Notes: generated by a model from the sequence alone, not told the origin. A DNA stretch of 6,767 nucleotides from an uncultured Dehalococcoidia bacterium (GCA_937864275.1 CALMIW010000731.1:1-6767); one strand, 5' to 3'; shown: positions 1 through 6,339, numbered from the stretch's first letter. A program made the numbers and translations.

Positions 1-251
1 CCTCCGGTGCGCTCCGCCAGCAGGCGAGCCGCTTTCAGGGCCAGGTTCGTTCCATCGGCGGGCGTACCGTCCGCCTTCGGCCCCGTGACTTCGATGTGCC
101 ACTCCGGTGCCGCCCGCACTTCCACAACGTCGGCAAGCTCGACTTCCTGCAGCACCGTGTCGATCTCGTGGTAGCCATCCTCGCGGATGCCGAGCACCTC
201 GAGCACCAGGTTCACCTTGGCGTGCGCGAGGGACCGAAGCGCCTCATTCAC
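1..251 (-). CDS. ispE: 4-diphosphocytidyl-2-C-methyl-D-erythritol kinase, N-terminal part (cut by window edge)
   Basis: IspE is the cytoplasmic GHMP-family kinase that uses ATP to phosphorylate the 2-hydroxyl of CDP-methylerythritol in the non-mevalonate (MEP) route to isoprenoids. About 83 codons are visible. The N-terminus reads roughly NEALRSLAHAKVNLVLEVLG followed by IREDGYHEIDTV, which matches the family's opening AxAKINL...L.V...R.DGYHE signature; Lys12, Asn14 and the DGYHE stretch near residues 25-29 are all present. Further on, NLALKAARLLAERTG matches the conserved N-x-A/V-x-x-A-x-x-L helix before the ATP-binding loop, which lies outside the window. The GTG at 251 overlaps the rsmA stop by 8 nt and has a GAGG about 9 nt upstream. 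This suggests translational coupling in an rsmA-ispE operon, a gene pair common in bacteria. An ATG shifted by one base near 247 is in another frame and does not give this protein. Confidence 0.9.
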   Translation of the reverse strand, partial: MNEALRSLAHAKVNLVLEVLGIREDGYHEIDTVLQEVELADVVEVRAAPEWHIEVTGPKADGTPADGTNLALKAARLLAERTG

Positions 252-1068
252 TCGCTCGCACCTCGATGCAGGCGTCCATCAGGGCAATCCATTCGGCGAT
301 GTTCAGCGTCTCCGGCCGGCGCATTGCAGCGATGCCTGCTTTGTCGAGCGCGGTGCGCGCCCCATCCGGGGGAAGCCAGATGCCCCGGCTCAGGCTGTTG
401 TGGATCTGCTTCCGCGGGGTGCGGAAGACGCGCGACACGAAGTCGAAGAACTCCTCGTTCCGTTCGGCCGGGACGAGCGGCTCCGCCCGCAAGGTCATCC
501 GTACCACCGAGGAAACCACTGCCGGCGGCGGGTCGAATGCCTCCGGCGCAACGTCGAACAACAACTCCGGTTCGGCGTAGACGCGCACGGAAATCGTCAG
601 GAGGGACCAGTCGCCCTCGCGTGCGGCGATCTCCTTCGCGACCGCCCGCTGCACCATCCCCACCATCTCCGTCGGCTGCGGCGATGACTCAAGGATGTGG
701 CGGATGATCGGGTTGGCCGCGAAGTAGGGCAGGTTCCCCACCACCGTGAACGGGACACCGGCCGGGATCACGTCCGACGGCTCGAACAGGCGCGCATCCC
801 CGGGGACCACGCGCAACTGCGTGTTGCCCCGGAAGCGCCGCTCCAGGTGATCGATCATCCGGTCTTCGATCTCGAGGCCGATGACGGTGTAGCCCTTCTT
901 CAGGAGGAATTCCGTCAGTTGCCCGGTCCCGGGGCCGATCTCGAGCACGATCCCGCCCTCGGGCACGCGCACCGCGTCGGCGATGTCCTGGAGGACGCCG
1001 GTGTCGCGCAGAAAGTGCTGGCCGAGGGCTTTGCGCGGGCGCGGACCGGGAAGGCGAGTGCGTGGCAC
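244..1068 (-). CDS. rsmA: 16S rRNA (adenine1518-N6/adenine1519-N6)-dimethyltransferase
   Basis: RsmA (KsgA) uses S-adenosylmethionine to dimethylate two adjacent adenines in the 3'-terminal hairpin of 16S rRNA, a late step of 30S subunit maturation. From the preferred start the protein has 274 residues, close to the roughly 273 of E. coli KsgA. Visible landmarks are LGQHFL (15-20), the SAM-binding loop EIGPGTGQLT (43-52), the acidic GLEIE (64-68), GDARLF (90-95), the catalytic motif IV NLPYF (112-116), FDPPPAVVSSVVRM (178-191) and the C-terminal RNA-binding region RVFRTPRKQIHNSL (213-226). The reading frame is open to a GTG at 1110, but that codon lies inside the 3' strand of SRP RNA helix 1 and has only a poor ribosome binding site. 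The GTG at 1068 has GGGAG five bases upstream and removes a 14-residue extension that does not look conserved. No promoter is obvious between the SRP RNA and this start, so read-through from the SRP RNA is possible. Confidence 0.95.
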   Translation of the reverse strand: MPRTRLPGPRPRKALGQHFLRDTGVLQDIADAVRVPEGGIVLEIGPGTGQLTEFLLKKGYTVIGLEIEDRMIDHLERRFRGNTQLRVVPGDARLFEPSDVIPAGVPFTVVGNLPYFAANPIIRHILESSPQPTEMVGMVQRAVAKEIAAREGDWSLLTISVRVYAEPELLFDVAPEAFDPPPAVVSSVVRMTLRAEPLVPAERNEEFFDFVSRVFRTPRKQIHNSLSRGIWLPPDGARTALDKAGIAAMRRPETLNIAEWIALMDACIEVRASE

Positions 1069-1073
1069 GGTGG

Positions 1074-1078
1074 CTCCC
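1074..1078 (-). promoter_or_regulatory. Ribosome binding site deciding the rsmA start
   Basis: GGGAG lies five bases before the GTG at 1068 on the minus strand. It favours this start over the in-frame GTG at 1110, which is preceded only by CAGCAG and is base-paired in the predicted SRP RNA. Confidence 0.6.
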
Positions 1079-1100
1079 GGTCGGGCGAAGGTGTGAGTTA

Positions 1101-1368
1101 GGCCGTGCACCTGCTGTCGAACCTGGTACCGGGCTTGTCCTTTGCCAGCAAACTCAGACCCGGTGTACCTGCGGCACCCGATGCGGTCTCCTTATGGCTG
1201 CTTCCTTCCGGACCTGACCAGGTTCGAAGTGCATCGCCGCGCAGGACCAGGTCGTCAACGTTCTTTGGCAGGGGCAGTCCCCGATGCATCGGCCCTCGAG
1301 CAGGAATTCAACCCCGCTGGAGCGGATTGCGGGTACAGGGCACCGCTAGTTCCCCGTCTAGCACAGCC
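1101..1368 (-). ncRNA. ffs: Large-type bacterial signal recognition particle RNA (Alu and S domains)
   Basis: This RNA scaffolds the SRP, which delivers nascent membrane and secreted proteins to the translocon together with Ffh and FtsY. The S-domain core is unmistakable on the minus strand: GGTCAGGTCC, a GGAA tetraloop at 1209-1206, then GGAAGCAGCC. The 5' Alu-like part carries GTGCTAGACGGGGAACTAGC, then GGTGCCCTGTACCCGCAATC, close to what I recall of long SRP RNAs of Bacillus and related Gram-positive groups. Pairings found by eye support the ends. Helix 1 is formed by 5' GGCTGTGC (1368-1361) with 3' GCACGGCC (1108-1101), eight pairs including one G-U. The helix 5 base pairs CCTGCT (1304-1299) with AGCAGG (1115-1110). 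Farther in, GACCTGGT (1253-1246) pairs with ACCGGGTC (1165-1158), and GATGC (1235-1231) with GCATC (1183-1179). The length of about 268 nt fits the 270-nt class rather than the roughly 114-nt E. coli 4.5S form. No U-run terminator follows. Exact ends could shift by a few bases. Confidence 0.95.
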
Positions 1369-1375
1369 ACTCGTA

Positions 1376-1405
1376 ACCGTACCTACCGCCTGCGCCGGGG
1401 GTCAA
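1376..1405 (-). promoter_or_regulatory. Candidate sigma-70-type promoter of the SRP RNA
   Basis: On the minus strand TTGACC (1405-1400) matches five of six bases of the -35 consensus. After an 18-base spacer comes TACGGT (1381-1376), which has only the T-A-x-x-x-T of a -10 box. The predicted transcription start, 7 to 8 bases later, falls at 1369-1368, where helix 1 of the SRP RNA begins, so two independent lines agree. The boxes lie in the short gap after the biotin carrier gene. No intrinsic terminator with a U-run separates that gene from this promoter. Confidence 0.6.
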
Positions 1406-1429
1406 GGGGCAACACCTCGCGAGCGCCTC

Positions 1430-1954
1430 TCAGTCGGCGCGCAGGTGCAGCGCCACAAGCAGGTCGCCGGCGTTCACGCGCTGGCCGGCCGTCACCGGTA
1501 CTTGCTCCACGGTGCCCGCCGCCGGCGAACGCAACTCGTTGTTCATCTTCATCGACTCGATCACCAGGAGGACATCGCCCGCCTGCACTTCCTGGCCCTG
1601 CGTGCAGCGGACCTCCACGATAGAACCGGTCATCGGCGCGGTGATCCGCCGCGGTCCCGCGGCTTCCTGGCGGCCGGCGCGGGCCGCCGTCTGGTGGCGC
1701 CATCGCTCGACGTCGTAGTCGAAGATATGCCGCCCGATGGTCGCCACGGCTCCGCCCCGTCGGCGCTGCAGGAACAGTTCGGTCGGGTGGCTGTCCACCA
1801 TCAACAGGTAGAGCTGCGAATCGCCGATCGGCTGCAACTCGACCGACTTCCACTCCTCGCTCCCCACCCGGCGAACGCGGATACCGTCGGCCGAGCGGTC
1901 GAGTTCGTACTCGCGCTCCACATCAACGTCGCGAACTAGATACTTCTCGGCCAT
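1430..1954 (-). CDS. Biotin carrier subunit of an acyl-CoA carboxylase (BT-like plus biotinyl domain)
   Basis: This is the biotin carrier of a biotin-dependent carboxylase: it shuttles carboxybiotin from the biotin carboxylase encoded just upstream to a carboxyltransferase not seen in this window. The protein has 174 residues. The C-terminal part (about 103-172) is a biotinyl/lipoyl domain with ITAPMTGSIVEV, then VIESMKMNNEL, in which Lys136 is the expected biotinylation site, then SPAAGTVEQVPVTAGQRVNAGDLL. The N-terminal 85 residues are predicted beta-rich (KSVELQPIGDSQLYLLMVDS) and resemble the BT domain of propionyl-CoA carboxylase alpha chains; that resemblance is from memory. An Arg/Ala-rich linker at 86-102 joins the two. 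The ATG at 1954 has AGGTG eight bases upstream; the frame is open to 2002 but those extra residues overlap accC coding. It overlaps the accC stop by 19 nt, so translation is probably coupled. A classical AccB of the fatty-acid ACC is less likely given the BT-like N-terminus. Confidence 0.87.
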   Translation of the reverse strand: MAEKYLVRDVDVEREYELDRSADGIRVRRVGSEEWKSVELQPIGDSQLYLLMVDSHPTELFLQRRRGGAVATIGRHIFDYDVERWRHQTAARAGRQEAAGPRRITAPMTGSIVEVRCTQGQEVQAGDVLLVIESMKMNNELRSPAAGTVEQVPVTAGQRVNAGDLLVALHLRAD

Positions 1955-3480
1955 CGCCCCATCACCTTTGCTTCGCTCATTTGGCCCATACGGTTGCGCC
2001 ACTGCGAACCGCCGCCGCGCGAACCGTTCAGCGCCGCGGGGCTGCCCGCCGGCTCGGCCGGGGCTTCCGCTTCGCCTCCCGTTACCAGCAGGAGAGCGGC
2101 CATTTCGGCCAACTCCCGCTGTTCCTCCAGGGGTTCCGCCGCGAACACCTGGTGCCTGTCCAGGAAGCCCGTGTCCACGTCGCCGCTCACGAAGTCAGGG
2201 TGGTCCAGGATCTGCTGAAGGTACGGGATGTTCGTCGCCACACCCACCACGCGGAACTCCGCCAACGCTCGCTTCATGCGCGTCCGGGCCCCTTCGCGGT
2301 TCCGGCCCCAGGCTGTCACCTTCGCCAGCAGCGAGTCGTAGTAGGGAGTCACTTCCACGCCGTCATAAAGCGCGCTCTCGACCCGGATACCGGGCCCGGC
2401 GGGCTCGCGCGCGAACCCCACCTTGCCCACCGAGGGCAGGAAGTTGTTGAACGGGTCCTCGGCCACGATCCGGCACTCGATTGCCCAGCCGCGCGTCAGC
2501 AGGTCCGCCTCTTCGTACGGCAGTTCTTCGCCGGCCGCAACGATGATCTGGTCTTTCACCAGGTCCGTACCGGTCACGATCTCGGTCACCGGATGCTCCA
2601 CCTGGAGCCGGGTGTTCATTTCCAGGAAGTAATAGCTGCCGTCCTCGGTCAGAAGGAACTCGACCGTGCCGATGTTATGGTAATTCGCCGCCCGGGCGAT
2701 GCGGACGGCCGCCCGCGTCAGGCTGCGCCGCAGCTGCGGCGAAACGGCGATGCTCGGGCATTCCTCGATGAGCTTCTGGTGGCGCCGCTGAATCGAGCAT
2801 TCGCGCTCACCCACGGGCACGGCGTTCCCAAACCGGTCGGCGATCACCTGGACTTCGATGTGCCGCACGCGCTGCAGGTTCTTCTCGACGTAGATCGCCG
2901 GGTTTCCGAAGGCGGCCTGGGCCTCCTGCATCGCGCGCGCCGCCGCGTCGCGAAACTCCTCCGGACTCAGGATCAACCGGATGCCGCGGCCGCCGCCGCC
3001 GGCCGCCGCCTTCACCATCACCGGGTAGCCGATGCGCTCCGCGAACGCCATCGCCTCCTCAATCGACTCCACCTCGCCGCTGCCCGGAAGGACGGGCACG
3101 CCGCACTCTTCCGCAATGCGCCGCGCGGCGATCTTGTCGCCCAGCAGCCGGATGGACTCGGGCGACGGGCCGATGAACTCCAGGCCGGCATCGCGGCAGG
3201 CTTCCGCAAAGTCGGCGTTCTCCGCGAGGAAGCCGTACCCGGGGTGGATGGCATCCGCCCCGCAGGCCTTCGCGACGGCGATGATCTTGTCGCCGTCCAG
3301 GTAACTCTCCCGGGCGTTCGCCGGTCCGATCAGGTGCGCCTCATCGGCGTACCGCACATGTTGGGAGAGCCGGTCGACCTCGGAGTAGACGGCCACGGAC
3401 GCGATGTCGAGGTCGCGCAACCCCCGAACGATACGGAGCGCGATCTCGCCGCGATTCGCCACGAGAACCTTCGAAAACAT
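1936..3480 (-). CDS. accC: Biotin carboxylase subunit of an acetyl/propionyl-CoA-type carboxylase
   Basis: This cytoplasmic ATP-grasp enzyme carboxylates protein-bound biotin using bicarbonate and ATP. It has 514 residues from the ATG at 3480. The N-terminal domain opens FSKVLVANRGEIALRIVRG and contains AIHPGYGFLAEN (77-88). The ATP-grasp domain shows Lys116 (GDKIAAR), Lys157 followed by AAAGGGGRGIRL, GERECSIQRRHQKLIEE (224-240), Glu274, and FLEMNTRLQVEHPVTE (285-300) with Glu287 and Arg291. Arg337 (ECRIVAED) and TPYYDSLLAKV (378-388) follow. All catalytic residues known from E. coli AccC have counterparts. Beyond the usual 450 residues there is a 60-residue Ala/Glu/Gly-rich tail like the linker of fused alpha chains, ending in a helix that overlaps the carrier gene. 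The frame is open to 3519, but the ATG at 3480 matches the conserved N-terminus and has AGGA seven bases upstream. Acyl-CoA versus pyruvate specificity cannot be settled here; the separate BT-like carrier favours acyl-CoA. Confidence 0.93.
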   Translation of the reverse strand: MFSKVLVANRGEIALRIVRGLRDLDIASVAVYSEVDRLSQHVRYADEAHLIGPANARESYLDGDKIIAVAKACGADAIHPGYGFLAENADFAEACRDAGLEFIGPSPESIRLLGDKIAARRIAEECGVPVLPGSGEVESIEEAMAFAERIGYPVMVKAAAGGGGRGIRLILSPEEFRDAAARAMQEAQAAFGNPAIYVEKNLQRVRHIEVQVIADRFGNAVPVGERECSIQRRHQKLIEECPSIAVSPQLRRSLTRAAVRIARAANYHNIGTVEFLLTEDGSYYFLEMNTRLQVEHPVTEIVTGTDLVKDQIIVAAGEELPYEEADLLTRGWAIECRIVAEDPFNNFLPSVGKVGFAREPAGPGIRVESALYDGVEVTPYYDSLLAKVTAWGRNREGARTRMKRALAEFRVVGVATNIPYLQQILDHPDFVSGDVDTGFLDRHQVFAAEPLEEQRELAEMAALLLVTGGEAEAPAEPAGSPAALNGSRGGGSQWRNRMGQMSEAKVMGRWPRSI

Positions 3481-3481
3481 T

Positions 3482-3553
3482 CGCGAATCCTGTACTTCTC
3501 TAGCGGGAGTCGATGGCAAAGCATAGCGGCGGGGCCAAGCTCGCGCGAATCCT
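3482..3553. repeat. Pair of 10-bp direct repeats in the divergent accC/mutS2 intergenic region
   Basis: CGCGAATCCT occurs at 3482-3491 and again at 3544-3553, 62 bp apart on the same strand. The first copy sits against the accC start and covers its AGGA ribosome binding site; the second lies between the two divergent -10 candidates. The copies could be operator half-sites or a chance repeat in GC-rich DNA. Confidence 0.35.
3520..3525 (-). promoter_or_regulatory. Candidate -10 box for the accC operon
   Basis: TATGCT on the minus strand (3525-3520) matches four of six bases of the -10 consensus and would give a leader of about 32 nt before the accC ATG. The best upstream -35 candidate is only a weak TTCGCG about 18 bases away. 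Confidence 0.3.
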
Positions 3554-3577
3554 CTGGCCCGCCTTTCCCCCGCGCTC

Positions 3578-3583
3578 TACGCT
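3578..3583 (+). promoter_or_regulatory. Candidate -10 box for a leaderless mutS2 transcript
   Basis: TACGCT ends six bases before the mutS2 GTG, which would therefore be the first transcribed codon. No purine-rich ribosome binding site lies upstream of that GTG, as expected for leaderless messages with a TAnnnT box at this spacing. No good -35 is visible. Confidence 0.35.
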
Positions 3584-3589
3584 TGTGAT

Positions 3590-5950
3590 GTGGACGACCA
3601 CACGATACGCGTACTCGAATTCGAAAAGGTGTTGGCACTCCTCGCCGACGAGGCTGCTTTCAGCATCGGGCGCGAGCTTGCCCTCGCCGTCCGCCCCGAA
3701 ACCGACTACGCGCTCGCCTTCGAGCTCCAGGCTCAGACCGCCGAGATGCGCGCCCTGGACCAGATGGGTGTGGACGTCCCGTTCGCTGGCGCGCACGACA
3801 TCCGCCCCGCCATCCACGCCGCGGGCATCGGCCAGGTACTCGAACCGGGAGACCTTGTCGAGGCCGCACAGACGCTGCGCACCGCATGGAGCGCCCATCG
3901 CGTCATCGAAAAGGTCCGCGACCGGATTCCGCGCCTCGCCTTCATCGCCGACGAGATCGCGGACTTCAGGCGATTCACCGATGAGGTCGACCGAGCCATC
4001 ACGCCGCGCGGCGAAGTCGCCGACAACGCCAGCGAGCAGCTCGCCATCACCCGCCGCGAACTGCGCACCGCCGAGTCGCGGCTCGATCAGCGCGCCCAGG
4101 CGGCCCTCAACGACGCCATCCGCCGTGGCGTTGCCCAGGAAGGCCTCCTCACAGAGCGCAACGGCCGCAAGGTCATCCCCATCAAGGCCGACTACCGCGG
4201 CCAGGTGCAGGGCATCGTCCACGACGTCTCGTCCAGTGGCGCCACCGTGTTCATCGAGCCGATGGGCGTGGTCGACGCCGGCAACCAGGTGCGGGAGCTG
4301 CAACTCGCCGAATTACGAGAAGTCCGCCGCGTCCTCCAGCGCCTCTCGGCCATCCTCGGCGACATGGAGACGGAGGCGCTGCGAAGCACGGTCGCACTCG
4401 CCAGGCTCGACGTGATCACCGCCAAGGTCCGTCTCGGCCGCCGAATGAAGGCGGCCCTGCCGCCGCCCGGCGACGTCGATTCCTGGTTCCAACCCGCGGG
4501 CGCCACCGTCATCAAACGCGGGCGCCACCCGCTTCTGCGGGGCGAAGTCGTCCCCACGAGCATCGAAGTCGGCGGCGACTACGCCGGCGTGCTCATCACG
4601 GGCCCCAACACCGGCGGCAAGACGGTCGCCCTGAAGACGCTGGGCCTGCTGACCCTCATGGTCCAGGCCGGCATTCCCGTCCCCTGCGACGACGGCAGCC
4701 GCTTCGCCTGCTACCCGCGCGTCTATGCCGACATCGGCGACGAGCAGTCCATCGAGCAGTCGCTTTCGACCTTCTCGTCGCACATGCGGAACATCATCGC
4801 GATCCTGTCGAAGGCCGAGCCCGGCACGCTCGTCCTGCTCGACGAACTCGGCGCCGGCACCGACCCGGCCGAGGGCGCCGCGCTCGCCCGCGCCATCCTC
4901 GAAACACTCCTCGAACGCGGCTGCACCCTCGTCGCAACCACGCACCACGGCGAACTCAAGGTCTTCGCCCACAACGACCCGCGTCTCCGGAACGCCTCGG
5001 TCGAATTCAACATCGAGACCCTGAGCCCGACCTACCACCTGACGATCGGGCTCCCGGGCCAGTCCAACGCGCTTGCCATCGCCCGCCGCCTCGGCCTCGC
5101 GGAAGAAGTGCTCCAGCGGGCGAGCGACCAGCTCGCCCCCGAGCACTTCGAGTTCGAGAACCTCCTCGGCGAGATTCGCGGCGAACGTGAGGCTGCCGCC
5201 GAGGCGCGCCGCCGGGAAGAGCTTGCCCGCAAGGATGCCGAGGACCTTCGCGTCGCCCTCGCGGAACGCCGCGACACGATCGAACAGGAACGCGCCGGTA
5301 TCCTCGCCGCCGCCCAGCGAGAAGCCGAAGACACCCTCGCCCGCATGCGTCGCGAGGTCGATGCCCTCAAGCGCAAGGAAGCCGCGCGCGACTTCGACTC
5401 ACGCTCCGCGGACGAAACGCTCAAGCGCATGGACGCCGACCTCGAGAAGCTCACGATCGCGGCAAAACCCAGGAGGGTGGCCCCCCAGCAACCAGTCGCC
5501 TTCCGGCGCGAAGTGCTCCCCGGAGACGTCATCCATGTCCGGGACATCCCCCAACTCGGCGAGGCGCTCTCGCCAGTCGGCGACGACGGCCGGGTGGAGG
5601 TCCAGTTCGGCTCCCTCCGGATGAAGGTCTCGGTGGATCGGATCGACCGCATCGAACAGGCCGGCCCCTCGGGCGAAAAGGTCGCCGTGCCCACCGGCCC
5701 ACCCGTGAGCATGGAACTGGACCTCCGCGGCCAACGCGCCGAGGCGGCCCTGGAACAGTTCGAAAACTACCTCGATGGCGCCTTCCGGGCAGGGCTGCCG
5801 TTCGTCCGGATCATCCACGGCAAAGGCACCGGCGCCCTCCGCGCCGCCATCCGCGAAGCCCTCGCCACCCACCCGCTCGTCCGTCGTTTCGAGTCCGCCT
5901 CACCTCAAGAAGGTGGGGAGGGGGTCACGATAGCCCTGCTGGCAGGGTAG
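3590..5950 (+). CDS. mutS2: MutS2 family ATPase/endonuclease with C-terminal Smr domain
   Basis: MutS2 is a dimeric MutS relative lacking the mismatch-recognition domain. It has been linked to suppression of homologous recombination, and in Bacillus subtilis to splitting collided ribosomes. The 786 residues match the roughly 785 of B. subtilis MutS2. The N-terminal core/lever region (1-320) includes VIPIKADYRGQVQGIVHDVS and SSGATVFIEP (191-224). The ATPase domain has Walker A GPNTGGKT (338-345), the ABC signature region SLSTFSSHMRNI (391-402), Walker B LVLLDELGAGTDPAEG (414-429) and the switch THHGEL (451-456). A charged coiled coil spans about 515-625, then a small beta-rich KOW-like segment (640-690). 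The Smr nuclease domain holds LDLRG (710-714) and HGKGTGALR (743-751). The start is GTG at 3590; an overlapping ATG at 3588 is out of frame. It heads a plus-strand operon, with its stop 9 nt before the next start. No key residue is missing. Confidence 0.96.
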   Translation: MDDHTIRVLEFEKVLALLADEAAFSIGRELALAVRPETDYALAFELQAQTAEMRALDQMGVDVPFAGAHDIRPAIHAAGIGQVLEPGDLVEAAQTLRTAWSAHRVIEKVRDRIPRLAFIADEIADFRRFTDEVDRAITPRGEVADNASEQLAITRRELRTAESRLDQRAQAALNDAIRRGVAQEGLLTERNGRKVIPIKADYRGQVQGIVHDVSSSGATVFIEPMGVVDAGNQVRELQLAELREVRRVLQRLSAILGDMETEALRSTVALARLDVITAKVRLGRRMKAALPPPGDVDSWFQPAGATVIKRGRHPLLRGEVVPTSIEVGGDYAGVLITGPNTGGKTVALKTLGLLTLMVQAGIPVPCDDGSRFACYPRVYADIGDEQSIEQSLSTFSSHMRNIIAILSKAEPGTLVLLDELGAGTDPAEGAALARAILETLLERGCTLVATTHHGELKVFAHNDPRLRNASVEFNIETLSPTYHLTIGLPGQSNALAIARRLGLAEEVLQRASDQLAPEHFEFENLLGEIRGEREAAAEARRREELARKDAEDLRVALAERRDTIEQERAGILAAAQREAEDTLARMRREVDALKRKEAARDFDSRSADETLKRMDADLEKLTIAAKPRRVAPQQPVAFRREVLPGDVIHVRDIPQLGEALSPVGDDGRVEVQFGSLRMKVSVDRIDRIEQAGPSGEKVAVPTGPPVSMELDLRGQRAEAALEQFENYLDGAFRAGLPFVRIIHGKGTGALRAAIREALATHPLVRRFESASPQEGGEGVTIALLAG
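5898..5918 (+). other. Short stem-loop at the 3' end of mutS2
   Basis: CCTCACCT (5898-5905) can pair with AGGTGGGG (5911-5918) across a five-base loop, giving eight pairs with one G-U. It lies inside mutS2, about 30 bases before the stop, and is followed by a G-rich rather than T-rich run, so it is not a standard terminator. It may be chance or an RNA-stability element. Confidence 0.2.
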
Positions 5951-5959
5951 ACTCTCCTG

Positions 5960-6337
5960 GTGTCCTCTGCTGTTGCGTACATCCTGCTCGGAGTCGTGCT
6001 GCTCGCCATCGGCGCGTTCGTCGTCGCCGCGCTGATTCGGCGGCGCAACCGGCCGCGCACATTCGAAGGCGACTTCGTCCTCTCGTTCGAGACCTCCTCG
6101 TTCACCCCTCGCGACAAGCCCGAGGCTCGCTACTGGCTCGCGTGGGGCCCCGATGTGAAGTTGATGGAACGTTTGCAGGCCCTCGGGTTCGATAAAACCC
6201 ACGCCGAAGCCCGCCTCCGCTTCGAGGGCCGGCTCGAAACGGGCGCCAAAGACGGCTACGGCCACCTGGGCCGCTACACCGGCCAGGTCACGATCCTTCG
6301 CTTGCTGGACGCAACTCGCGAGAATCCGCGCTCGTAG
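5960..6337 (+). CDS. Small single-pass membrane protein of unknown function
   Basis: I cannot assign a family with confidence. The 125-residue product begins with one hydrophobic helix (about residues 6-26, AYILLGVVLLAIGAFVVAAL) followed at once by the basic cluster RRRNRPR. By the positive-inside rule this predicts an outside N-terminus and a cytoplasmic C-terminal domain of about 95 residues. That domain looks like mixed beta strands with one helix (KLMERLQALGF) and ends in RLRFEGRLETGAKDGYGHLG followed by RYTGQVTILRLL. The GYGHLGxY...(V)xxxL pattern recalls a motif in various uncharacterised bacterial proteins, but this is from memory. There is no signal peptidase or lipobox cysteine. The start is GTG at 5960, 9 nt after the mutS2 stop; the nearest purine-rich stretch, AGGG at 5944-5947, is far upstream, so coupling to mutS2 is likely. 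Its codon and base use match its neighbours. Confidence 0.75.
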   Translation: MSSAVAYILLGVVLLAIGAFVVAALIRRRNRPRTFEGDFVLSFETSSFTPRDKPEARYWLAWGPDVKLMERLQALGFDKTHAEARLRFEGRLETGAKDGYGHLGRYTGQVTILRLLDATRENPRS

Positions 6338-6339
6338 CC

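Noticed and set aside
1098..1289. A 63-codon minus-strand frame within the SRP RNA
   Set aside because: It is fully explained by the structured RNA and has no recognisable protein features.
1416..1423. Palindrome CTCGCGAG just after the biotin carrier stop, considered as a terminator
   Set aside because: The stem is too short, leaves no loop, does not extend outward and is not followed by a U-run.
1105..1939. Plus-strand frames across the SRP RNA and carrier gene
   Set aside because: They run antisense to the SRP RNA and the biotin carrier and give Arg/Pro/Ala-rich products without motifs.
1936..1954. Overlap of accC and carrier gene, considered as a disrupted (frameshifted) fused gene
   Set aside because: The carrier has its own ATG with AGGTG at good spacing and both proteins are complete, so a pseudogene or sequencing error is less likely than a true split.
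1981..3588. A 535-codon open frame on the plus strand opposite accC
   Set aside because: It mirrors the accC frame in GC-rich DNA, has low-complexity Arg/His/Ala-rich composition and no family motif, while the minus-strand frame carries every biotin carboxylase motif.
3500..5872. Several long frames opposite or shifted within mutS2
   Set aside because: The MutS2 frame has all ATPase and Smr motifs; the others are shadows with low-complexity composition typical of high-GC coding DNA.
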